Shown here piece by piece: positions 1 to 10,300 of a stretch of DNA of 64,000 bases. The notes beneath the pieces are model-generated. The model had not been told where the DNA came from, did not search any database, and was given only the letters and a program-made list of their open reading frames with translations. How positions within the stretch are numbered: the stretch's first letter is position 1; each line of letters begins with the position of its first letter. Made by a program: the position numbers and the translations under genes. The DNA is from Macrostomum hystrix (Eukaryota; Platyhelminthes; Macrostomidae): assembly GCA_950097015.1 (NCBI GenBank), contig CATNEN010000034.1:4744001-4808000 (forward strand). The letters are read 5' to 3'.

Positions 1-107
1 ACTGGGGGATCATTGTCAACTGGGGGATCATTGTCAACTGGGGTATCATTGTCAACTGGGTGATCATTGTCAACTGGGGGATCATTGTCAACTGGGTGAT
101 CATTGTA
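1..107. repeat. 18-bp tandem array (left end cut by window)
   Basis: About six head-to-tail copies of actgggggatcattgtca with single-base variants (ggtatc, gggtgatc). The array runs into the left edge, so its full length is unknown. Confidence 0.95.
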
Positions 108-982
108 GCTTTGAAAAGCTGAAAATGCAGCTGCTAAAAAGTATATACGAGCTACAAGACGATTTTAAAATATTTCTGCTCCCCGAAGGGGGACAAAACT
201 TGCTAGTTTACTTGTGCTAAATCCACAACGCCATGGGTATTAAGTGACAAAGTACTAGCTCTGTCGATGTCAATATTTATCATAGTGGAAATGGAAACAG
301 TTGAGTTGATGAGCAGAAGTTGAATTCGCTGCCAGTTGGGTGAAAGACACCCATTAAATAGATTAGTTTTCGCTGACATGTAATATTTCCATATATATGT
401 TGTGAACATTGTCGAGTGAAGCCAGACGAGTATGAAATCCATTCTAAAGCAGAGTATTTGTTGAACTCAGAATGCACGCATGGTTGAACTGGATTAGACA
501 AGTTTGAAATGTTTGCACGTGCCAAGCTATAGCTGCATATCTCACAATTATGCATGCCTATATTGATTCACAATCGCTTTGGTGATGAGTCGCAGAGCTG
601 CTCCATCGTTGTATATCTCCTTGACAAAACACTTTAACTTGTTAAGAAAATCTGATTCATAGAGGAAATGGAAAATTTGCTGGTTCAAAATAGGAATAAA
701 AATACTCATGAATTTTAGTCTTTTAGATGTTTAATTTCACATCTCCCAAATTTCACACCCTCCAACTCTGGCAAGGGCAGTGCACTCAAGAAATTGGGAG
801 ATGTCAAGTTTAGGCTTTGAAAAATACTTAAAAACATAATGTTTGGGAGACTTAGAGGGTAGAAAAGCTAGGGGAGAAGGCGGGTAGGAGGTTAGGAGAG
901 AAGGGGTAGAATAGGGAGGCTAATCGGAGAGTTAAAATGATATTCCAAGTATTTAAGCATTTCACAGCAGCAACTGCACAGC
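108..982. other. non-repetitive intergenic stretch, no gene seen
   Basis: AT-rich unique sequence between the left-edge array and the lectin-like gene. Short open frames occur on the minus strand, but none shows a recognisable domain or protein-like composition. Part of it would be 3' UTR of the minus-strand gene ending at 983. I see no RNA gene or other repeat. Confidence 0.5.
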
Positions 983-1756
983 TTAGTCGAACGGTGAGAC
1001 GCACTCGCACAGGACTCCTCTGGCATCATTCGTCAATGCCTGAAGGTCCGACAGTTTCGGCACGTTGTACCAGCGCATGATGATGTCCTGGTTCGGGTTG
1101 TTGTTCGGCTCACCTGGAGACCAAAGACTAGAGTCCACTGGAATGTTGCAGCTGGCCCAAATCCAGCCTCCAGCGGGCTCCGGACTGCTGGGCGGCTGGA
1201 AGCCTCCGAGAAATGTTCCAGTGCTGGACCGGTTGCACAGAGCGTCTACGTGGCTCATCTCAGTCGCATCGATCACATCGGCCATGATCACCAATCCGGC
1301 CTCGCTGTCGCACTTGGCCTTGCTCGGTGACCAGAACTGAATGTCAGGGTACAGTCTGTACTTTGAGCCGCACAAGTCGTCTCCGTATCCAGCGGGACAC
1401 AGAGCGCCTGCTCGAAGTCGTTGGTCGAGACGTCGCACGAACACGCGACCTCTCACGGAGCATGTGCCACACTCGCGCACTCGCTTGCTGCACCGATCGA
1501 ACACGAACAGCCGACAGACACCGACTGAGCCGCCGACTGTCGCCCTGGTGAACGCCTTGCACAGAGGCTCCTGTGTGCAATGAACTGCACACTCTAGCTG
1601 GGAGTCTACTTTTGGAAATGAACGAGTGAATTCCCATCGAATGCACAGAAATGCGTCGATTTCTTTGAAAATGTTGATTACTTCTGCTTCTGTGACTGTA
1701 AAGGTGAGCCAAGCACATGCAGAAATAATGAGCAGCGTGCGCAGTTGAAGATGCAT
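983..1756 (-). CDS. secreted protein with apple/PAN-like region and C-type lectin-like domain
   Basis: A single open frame of 257 codons from an ATG at 1756. Residues 1-24 form a hydrophobic signal peptide, so the product should be secreted. Residues about 36-108 are cysteine-rich and resemble an apple/PAN module (an ECAVHCTQEPLCKAF stretch followed by a C-R-L-F strand). Residues about 118-254 look like a C-type lectin-like domain: a KYRLYP start, a WIWASC strand, WSPGEPNNNPNQD and a closing VLCEC. EPN is the loop motif associated with mannose-type Ca2+/sugar binding in C-type lectins, but the usual WND partner is not clear (WYN is present), so calcium or sugar binding is uncertain. Likely roles are extracellular recognition or mucus/innate defence; that is inference. 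The PAN assignment is weaker than the lectin assignment. No introns are needed. Confidence 0.8.
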   Translation of the reverse strand: MHLQLRTLLIISACAWLTFTVTEAEVINIFKEIDAFLCIRWEFTRSFPKVDSQLECAVHCTQEPLCKAFTRATVGGSVGVCRLFVFDRCSKRVRECGTCSVRGRVFVRRLDQRLRAGALCPAGYGDDLCGSKYRLYPDIQFWSPSKAKCDSEAGLVIMADVIDATEMSHVDALCNRSSTGTFLGGFQPPSSPEPAGGWIWASCNIPVDSSLWSPGEPNNNPNQDIIMRWYNVPKLSDLQALTNDARGVLCECVSPFD

Positions 1757-2741
1757 TTTTATTTTATTGCATTGGTTGTCATATACTTCACAGGTAAGTT
1801 AGTCTTATCTTTTCCACGAAAAATTCTATGCTGAGAAGACTTATTCTTATTGTATTTAGGGTTTGTAACCAGCCAATCGCAAGCGATATATAAATTTACT
1901 ATAGATGGTAGCTTTTGAAGCCTAGTAAATAAAAAATGAATAATCGTGCATTGGCGAATTCAATGACGTTTTTGTTTGAAAATCTGGTTTGGAATACGTA
2001 AAAATATTTTTTTCGACAGCTTCAATTAAAAATCTTGATCAAACCATGATCAAAAGCATTAGAGTAACCATGAAACTATGTAACTAAAGAATTTAGACAA
2101 TCAACTATGATTAATTATTGTGTAACAAACGGATTAGAGAAACAGAAGTGTTTGTTTAAAATCTGCTTCTAAAACTAGGCATTCTCAGATTTTTCCCGAA
2201 AAGTAAGCACAAAATGAGAAAGTTGTCCTGCTTGAGGTCTATTAAACGCAATATGTTGTAGGTAAACATGCATTGACAGAAGAACTACGGAAGCACTGCA
2301 TTTATGGAACAGGGTACAACGGTATTCATATTTAACGCAAATTACTATCTTAAAAGTTAAAAAAAAAAATTGAAAAATCAAAAATTCAATTGACTTTGAG
2401 TTGTTTAAATTTAGTTCAGATTTATTAACAAATTTTGTTTTAACTAGTTGTTTATTTAAAAAGCGTTTGTTTCATAGAACTCTGAAATTTTATACACGTC
2501 TTAGTACACGGTTTGTCTCATTCATAACACTGCCAGTACTAAATTTGTGTCTTATGTGTTGCATTGAGTGATTAAAGTCCCGCTCATTCAAATTTGGTTC
2601 TTTCAACTAGCGCTGCTTTTTCTTACACAATCCTGGTATATTTCACTTTTAGGTTTTTTTGTCGCAGAATTTTTTCTATTTTTAGATTATAAAGGCAACA
2701 AACTAATTTCCTGCTTGTAGAGAAAAAAGAAAGCTGACAGA
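1757..2741. other. divergent intergenic region, AT-rich
   Basis: Lies between the minus-strand lectin-like gene and the plus-strand SEC22 gene, so it should hold both 5' regions. It is AT-rich with many A/T runs. I recognise no promoter box with confidence. A splice-acceptor-like ctgcttgtag ends at 2720, 21 bases before the SEC22 start codon. Confidence 0.4.
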
Positions 2742-5250
2742 ATGATTTTACTAACGATGATTGCCAGAATTTCGGATGCCCTGCCTTTGGCAGCTTCCTT
2801 ACAAGAAGAGGAGGTAAATTTGCTAAGAGAGGTTCAGTATTTTGTTTCTTTCTCATTGACTTTGACTCTGAGTGTTCTGCACAAAAAATAAAAGCTTTCT
2901 AATTTTAAGACAGGCCTGGGACTTTTAATGCCAAGTATTTAGTCGAAATGTATTTTGTATGTCTAAATTAAAAAGCATATCCATTTTCGAAAATGAAAAT
3001 CAAAGCTGACCAAATCAATTTAAAAATGAAATGGACTGATTTTTTTGAATATGCTAGATGAATAACTTTATTTGCTACAATAGTGAAAAATGAATGGCAT
3101 AGTTCAATTTTAACTCTGGTTTTTTGTAAAGGTCAACTTTCTTATTATTAACTGTCCTAGCTATGACCAAGTATTTCTTTTTATAGGTTTTTTCAAGAAT
3201 ATAGGATAAAATATTTTAGTAGATTTAATCATATAAAAATAGCTGTCAAAAACCAACTAGCCAATATTCTTATGCATATTACTATTAAACTTTCCAGGGT
3301 TGTAGTACATTATGCATATGTTAGTTGTTAGAATTCATATAGAACTTTTATTAAACAGAATTTTCAGTTGCACTGATTTCAAATACTAGAGCTTGTTGCA
3401 TGTATAGAATTACCTCATAAACCCCCCTGATAAGCCATATGTTTTATAAGCTCATTGTAAACAAAAATTTTAGAGTGCTCCAAATCTGCAAGAGTACCAG
3501 AGCAAAGCCAAACAGCTATTTCGCCGGCTTAATGTGTCTTCACCATCTCGCTGCAGCCTGGAGTCAGGACCCTACATATTTCAGTCAGTGTTCTCACCTT
3601 GCATTATATGTTGCTCTTAAACAATAGATCAGAGGATAGCAGCCGATAGATCAGAGGATAGCAGCCGATAGATCAGAGGATAGCAGCCGATAGATCAGAG
3701 GATAGCAGCCGATAGATCAGAGGATAGCAGCCGATAGATCAGAGGATAGCAGCCGATAGATCAGAGGATAGCAGCCGATAGATTAAAGGATAGCAGCCGA
3801 TAGATCAGAGGATAGCAGCCGATGGATCAGAGGATAGCAGCCGATGGATCAGAGGATAGCAGCCGATAGATCAGAGGATAGCAGCCGATAGATCAGAGGA
3901 TAGCAGCCGATAGATCAGAGGATAGCAGCTGATAGATCAAAGGATAGCAGCCGATAGATCAAAGGATAGCAGCCGATAGATCAGAGGATAGCAGCCGATA
4001 GATCAGAGGATAGCAGCTGATAGATCAAAGGATAGCAGCCGATAGATCAGAGGATAGCAGCTGATAGATCAAAGGATAGCAGCCGATAGATCAAAGGATA
4101 GCAGCCGATAGATCAGAGGATAGCAGCTGATAGATCAAAGGATAGCAGCCGATAGATCAAAGGATAGCAGCCGATAGATCAGAGGATAGCAGCCGATAGA
4201 TCAGAGGATAGCAGCTGATAGATCAAAGGATAGCAGCCGATAGATCAGAGGATAGCAGCTGATAGATCAAAGGATAGCAGCCGATAGATCAAAGGATAGC
4301 AGCCGATAGATCAGAGGATAGCAGCTGATAGATCAAAGGATAGCAGCCGATAGATCAAAGGATAGCAGCCGATAGATCAGAGGATAGCAGCCGATAGATC
4401 AGAGGATAGCAGCCGATAGATCAGAGGATAGCAGCCGATAGATCAGAGGATAGCAGCCGATAGATCAGAGGATAGCAGCCGATAGATCAGAGGATAGCAG
4501 CCGATAGATCAGAGGATAGCAGCCGATGGATCAGAGGATAGCAGCTGATAGATCAGAGGATAGCAGCCGATAGATCAGAGGATAGCAGCCGATAGATCAG
4601 AGGATAGCAGCCAATGGATCAGAGGATAGCAGCCGATGGATCAGAGGATAGCAGCCGATAGATCAGAGGATAGCAGCCAATGGATCAGAGGATAGCAGCC
4701 GATGGATCAGAGGATAGCAGCCGATAGATGACATGCGTTACTTTCAGTTCAGCTTGCATTTCACCTACAAAAATCATTTTCTAGCTACCTAATGGAGCGT
4801 GGAGTCTGCTACCTGATCCTAGTTGAGAAGAACTTCTCAAAGCGATTAGCGTTCGGCTTCCTCGATGACATTCAGAACGAATTCACGGCGCAGTTTGGCG
4901 CCAAAGTTGACACGGTGACGCGACCCTATCATTTCATAGAATTCGAGCAGTATATTAAGAAGGCCAGAAAGAACTACACGGATAGTCGGGCCTCCAGGAA
5001 TCTCAGCCAGATCAGTGTTGAGTTGCAGGATGTTCAGCGAATCATGGTTGAGAACATGGATGAGGTACTAGCTAGAGGTGAGTCGCTCAGCGCCCTAGAT
5101 GATAAAGCTAGTCACCTGTCTTCTCTCTCTAAGAAATATCGTGACGATGCGGCCTATCTGAATCTGAGATCTGTCTACGCTAAATATGCCGTATTCTGTG
5201 TGGTCCTACTGCTGCTATTTGCCTATGTCTACTTCAAGTTCCTGTGGTAG
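2742..5250 (+). CDS. SEC22B: vesicle-trafficking SNARE SEC22 (SEC22B type), complete
   Basis: Three exons: 2742-2813, 3474-3583 and 4785-5250. Together they make 648 nt (215 residues plus stop), the same length as human SEC22B as I recall it. Exon 1 gives the longin-domain start (MILLTMIAR...), exon 2 continues it ([16 protein letters not shown]), and exon 3 completes the longin domain and adds an R-SNARE motif (LQDVQRIM...LSALDDKA, about residues 130-190) and a C-terminal hydrophobic anchor (about 193-213). Donors are gtaaat at 2814 and gtcagt at 3584; acceptors end at 3473 and 4784. Phases join cleanly, a codon split 2+1 at the second junction giving His. SEC22 is an ER/Golgi R-SNARE that mediates vesicle fusion. 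Intron 2 is almost entirely a 22-bp array. The ATG at 4792 is internal, not the start. AATAAA candidates lie at 5693 and 5832. Confidence 0.95.
2814..3473 (+). other. SEC22 intron 1
   Basis: 660 bp of AT-rich unique sequence between donor gtaaat and acceptor atttttag just before 3474. It is one of few introns in the window without a tandem array. Confidence 0.85.
3624..4730. repeat. 22-bp minisatellite in SEC22 intron 2
   Basis: About 50 copies of a 22-bp unit with core aggatagcagccgataga. Variants are mainly gag/aag, ccg/ctg and tagatc/tggatc. It starts about 40 bp after the donor at 3584 and stops about 55 bp before the exon at 4785, so it fills about 92% of the intron. Variant order is locally periodic, pointing to segmental duplication inside the array. 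Confidence 0.98.
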
Positions 5251-5857
5251 AGTGTGGTGCCTGATGGCAAACAGCTTGCTTATAAACAGCTCTTTATATG
5301 CTGCGAATGGCAATTGTGTTTTGTGACTTTTGGCTTTTAAAAATGAAGATAACAATAATGTTAAGCAAGTTCATTTGCAGACATTTTCATCCAGTGTTTC
5401 TCTCTTCTCTCTTGCTTTTGTTGCTGTGGCAGATGCCCCTTTCCCTGCTTCGTCTTTGTTAGCGGTGTTGATTGCAGTTTTGTTATATTTATTGTGCCTG
5501 TCCATGCGTTATATAATTGTACTCGTACTTCAGATGGTCTTTGGTCGCCTTAAATAGGTCAATATTTATTCAGTTCCTCCTATTTAAATGTGAACTGCGT
5601 CCCTGTTCTCAAACTTATTTTTATTGCTTTTTTCTCTCTTAGTTTTTGCGTTTTTTCGTTTACAAGAAAAAATATTTAATGAGCAGACTGAGAATAAATA
5701 ATATGTTATTGTTCTGTGCTTGCATAAAAGCTGAATAATACATAAAACTTCAATATACGCATTAAACTTCGTAGTAAAGGTATCCGCACCGTTAAACAGT
5801 TGTACCTTTTCGCTTCAAGTTATTTGTTGGTAATAAATACTTTTAGGGTTTCCAGTC
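5251..5857 (+). other. SEC22 3' UTR and flank
   Basis: AT-rich sequence after the SEC22 stop codon. AATAAA occurs at 5693-5698 and 5832-5837, either of which could be the polyadenylation signal. The open frame at about 5330-5557 is hydrophobic but has no supporting feature, and I treat it as chance in UTR sequence. Confidence 0.6.
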
Positions 5858-7273
5858 TGACTAGCAAACTGTTAGATAAGCAGCTGGCAAACTGTTAGAT
5901 AAGCAGCTGGCAAACTGTTAGATAAGCAGCTAGTAAACTGTTAGATAAGCAGCTAGTAAACTGTTAGATAAGCAGCTGGCAAACTGTTAGATAAACAGAT
6001 AGTAAACTGTTAGATAAGCGACTGGCAAACTGTTAGATAAGCAGCTAGTAAACTGTTAGATAAGCAGATAGTAAACTGTTAGATAAGCGACTGGCAAACT
6101 GTTAGATAAGCAGCTAGTAAACTGTTAGATAAACAGATAGTAAACTTTTAGATAAGCGACTGGCAAACTGTTAGATAAGCAGCTAGTAAACTGTTAGATA
6201 AGCAGCTAGTAAACTGTTAGATAAGCAGCTGGTAAACTGTTAGATAAGCAGCTAGTAAACTGTTAGATAAGCAGCTAGTAAATTGTTAGATAAGCAGCTA
6301 GTAAACTGTTAGATAAGCAGCTAGTAAACTGTTAGATAAGCAGCTAGTAAACTGTTAGATAAGCAGCTAGTAAATTGTTAGATAAGCAGCTAGCAAACTG
6401 TTAGATAAGCAGATAGCAAACTGTTAGATAAGCAGCTGGCAAACTGTTAGATAAGCAGATAGCAAACTGTTAGATAAGCAGATAGTAAACTGTTAGATAA
6501 GCAGCTAGTAAATTGTTAGATAAGCAGCTAACAAACTGTTAGATAAGCAGATAGCAAACTGTTAGATAAGCAGCTGGCAAACTGTTAGATAAGCAGATAG
6601 CAAACTGTTAGATAAGCAGCTAGTAAACTGTTAGATAAGCAGATAGCAAACTGTTAGATAAGCAGCTAGCAAACTGTTAGATAAGCAGATAGTAGACTGT
6701 TAGATAAGCAGCTGGCAAACTGTTAGATAAGCAGATAGTAGACTGTTAGATAAGCAGATAGTAGACTGTTAGATAAGCAGCTGGCAAACTGTTAGATAAG
6801 CAGCTAGCAAACTGTTAGATAAGCAGATAGTAGACTGTTAGATAAGCAGCTGGCAAACTGTTAGATAAGCAGATAGCAAACTGTTAGATAAGCAGATAGT
6901 AAACTGTTAGATAAGCAGCTAGTAAATTGTTAGATAAGCAGATAGCAAACTGTTAGATAAGCAGCTGGCAAACTGTTAGATAAGCAGATAGCAAACTGTT
7001 AGATAAGCAGCTAGTAAACTGTTAGATAAGCAGATAGCAAACTGTTAGATAAGCAGCTAGCAAACTGTTAGATAAGCAGATAGCAAACTGTTAGATAAGC
7101 AGCTAGTAAACTGTTAGATAAGCAGCTAGCAAACTGTTAGATAAGCAGATAGCAAACTGTTAGATAAGCAGCTAGTAAACTGTTAGATAAGCAGATAGTA
7201 GACTGTTAGATAAGCAGCTAGCAAACTGTTAGATAAGCAGATAGCAAACTGTTAGATAAGCAGATAGTAAACG
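5858..7273. repeat. 23-bp minisatellite between SEC22 and the kinase gene
   Basis: About 61 copies of a 23-bp unit with core aactgttagataagcag, followed by variable ctagt, ctggc, atagc or atagt. The four suffix variants recur in blocks, showing block duplication. It ends about 40 bp before a strong pyrimidine tract and acceptor at 7315. Confidence 0.98.
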
Positions 7274-7296
7274 ATAAGCGTTATTTAAAAAAAAAG

Positions 7297-7315
7297 TTTT
7301 TCCTTTTTGTCTCAG
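7297..7315 (+). promoter_or_regulatory. strong splice-acceptor-like tract upstream of the kinase start codon
   Basis: A long pyrimidine-rich tract (gtttttcctttttgtctcag) ends in AG at 7314-7315, 70 bp before the ATG at 7386. It could end a 5' UTR intron or be a spliced-leader trans-splicing site. Sequence alone does not distinguish these. Confidence 0.5.
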
Positions 7316-7385
7316 CGCACGCTGGCAGACAAGTAAGCCAGGCAGTGGCAACATAAGTGACCAAAGTGCTTAGGCGAGCATCTAG

Positions 7386-10300
7386 ATGAAGGGCTTCTTG
7401 TCCCGCATCGGTGGTCCGCCGGCCTCTTTAACACTGGACGGCGCCGGCGCTGGATTTGTTGGCCGACAATTCAGCCTGTCCCGGCACCAGGTCACTGTTG
7501 AAGAGAAACTGGCCGAAGGCGGCTTCGCTCTGGTGTTCCGAGTGCGAAGCCTCCTGGATGGCAGGTTGTACGCATTGAAGCGAATGTGCGTCAACGACGA
7601 TCAGGCGATGCAAGTTTGCATGCAGGAGGTGTCTCTGGTGGTGAGTGCATCATGGGGTGTGGGCTGATCTGGGGATTGGGGAAGCAGGGACAATGCATCA
7701 GAGAAGTTGGGTCATGGATGAGGGATGGTGTGTCATGGAATTAGGGAAGGTGTGTCATGGATCAGGGAAGGTGGGTCATGGATCAGGGAAGGTGTGTCAT
7801 GAATCAGGGAAGGTGTGTCATGGATCAGGGATGGTGGGTCATAGAATTAGGGAAGGTGTGTCATAGATCAGGGAAGGTGGGTCATGGATCAGGGAAGGTG
7901 GGTCATGGATCAGGGAAGGTGTGTCATGGAATTAGGGAAGGTGGGTCATGGATCAGGGAAGGTGGGTCATGGATCAGGGAAGGTGGTTCATGGATCAGGG
8001 AAGGTGGGTCATGGATCAGGGAAGGTGTGTCATGGATCAGGGAAGGTGGGTCATGGAATTAGGGAAGATGTGTCATGGAATTAGAGAAGGTGGGTCATGG
8101 ATCAGGGAAGGTGGGTCATGGATCAGGGAAGGTGTGTCATGAATCAGGGAAGGTGTGTCATGGATCAGGGAAGGTGTGTCATGAATCAGGGAAGGTGTGT
8201 CATGGATCAGGGATGGTGGGTCATAGAATTAGGGAAGGTGTGTCATAGATCAGGGAAGGTGGGTCATGGATCAGGGAAGGTGGGTCATGGATCAGGGAAG
8301 GTGTGTCATGGAATTAGGGAAGGTGGGTCATGGATCAGGGAAGGTGGGTCATGGATCAGGGAAGGTGGTTCATGGATCAGGGAAGGTGGGTCATGGATCA
8401 GGGAAGGTGTGTCATGGATCAGGGAAGGTGGGTCATGGAATTAGGGAAGATGTGTCATGGAATTAGAGAAGGTGGGTCATGGATCAGGGAAGGTGGGTCA
8501 TGGATCAGGGAAGGTGGGTCATGGATCAGGGAAGGTGGGTCATGGATCAGGGAAGGTGGGTCATGGAATTAGGGAAGGTGGGTCATGGATCAGGGAAGGT
8601 GGGTCATGGATCAGGGAAGGTGGTTCATGGATCAGGGAAGGTGGGTCATGGATCAGGGAAGGTGTGTCATGGATCAGGGAAGGTGGGTCATGGAATTAGG
8701 GAAGATGTGTCATGGAATTAGAGAAGGTGGGTCATGGATCAGGGAAGGTGGGTCATGGATCAGGGAAGGTGGGTCATGGATCAGGGAAGGTGGGTCATGG
8801 ATCAGGGAAGGTGGGTCATGGATCAGGGAAGGTGGGTCATGGATCAGGGAAGGTGGGTCATGGATCAGGAAAGGTGGGTCATGGAATTAGGGAAGATGTG
8901 TCATGGAATTAGAGAAGGTGGGTCATGGATCAGGGAAGGTGGGTCATGGATCAGGGAAGGTGTGTCATGGATCAGGAAAGGTGGGTCATGGAATTAGGGA
9001 AGATGTGTCATGGAATTAGAGAAGGTGGGTCATGGATCAGGGAAGGTGGGTCATGGATCAGGGAAGGTGGTTCATGGATCAGGGAAGGTGGGTCATGGAT
9101 CAGGGAAGGTGGGTCATGGATCAGGGAAGGTGGGTCATGGATCAGGGAAGGTGGTTCATGGATCAGGGAAGGTGGGTCATGGATCAGGGAAGGTGTGTCA
9201 TGGATCAGGGAAGGTGGGTCATGGAATTAGGGAAGATGTGTCATGGAATTAGAGAAGGTGGGTCATGGATCAGGGAAGGTGGGTCATGGATCAGGGAAGG
9301 TGGGTCATGGATCAGGGAAGGTGGGTCATGGATCAGGGAAGGTGGGTCATGGAATTAGGGAAGGTGGGTCATGGATCAGGGAAGGTGGGTCATGGATCAG
9401 GGAAGGTGGTTCATGGATCAGGGAAGGTGGGTCATGGATCAGGGAAGGTGTGTCATGGATCAGGGAAGGTGGGTCATGGAATTAGGGAAGATGTGTCATG
9501 GAATTAGAGAAGGTGGGTCATGGATCAGGGAAGGTGGGTCATGGATCAGGGAAGGTGGGTCATGGATCAGGGAAGGTGGGTCATGGATCAGGGAAGGTGG
9601 GTCATGGATCAGGGAAGGTGGGTCATGGATCAGGGAAGGTGGGTCATGGATCAGGAAAGGTGGGTCATGGAATTAGGGAAGATGTGTCATGGAATTAGAG
9701 AAGGTGGGTCATGGATCAGGGAAGGTGGGTCATGGATCAGGGAAGGTGTGTCATGGATCAGGAAAGGTGGGTCATGGAATTAGGGAAGATGTGTCATGGA
9801 ATTAGAGAAGGTGGGTCATGGATCAGGGAAGGTGGGTCATGGATCAGGGAAGGTGGTTCATGGATCAGGGAAGGTGGGTCATGGATCAGGGAAGGTGGGT
9901 CATGGATCAGGGAAGGTGGGTCATGGATCAGGGAAGGTGGTTCATGGATCAGGGAAGGTGGGTCATGGATCAGGGAAGGTGTGTCATGGATTAGGGAGGG
10001 TGGGTCAGAGATTAGGTAAGTTGAGCCATATTCTGGTTTATATTCTGCAGGCTAAGTCACAATGGCGAAAAATTCCCCTTTAGCCAGCAACAAGTCTTGT
10101 AAGTTTGCTTCAATTTTTCCAGCGCTCAATCTCGCACAGAAATGTGGTCAGATATGTCGATCACGTTGTTCATCAGCTGCCTAATGGGGTTCGCGAGATA
10201 CTACTGCTAATGCTATATTACAGACGTGAGTGCATTATCCTGTTTAACTTCTAAAGTTAAATTTTTACCCTTGTCTGTTTCAATGACATAAAAATATATT

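Noticed and set aside
1065-1718. Several open frames overlapping the C-type lectin gene
   Set aside because: Shadows of the minus-strand coding region, which has a signal peptide and matching domain motifs.
3624-4730. CRISPR-like regularity of the direct repeats
   Set aside because: Units are contiguous with no unique spacers, the host is a eukaryote and no cas genes are present. The same applies to all other arrays here.
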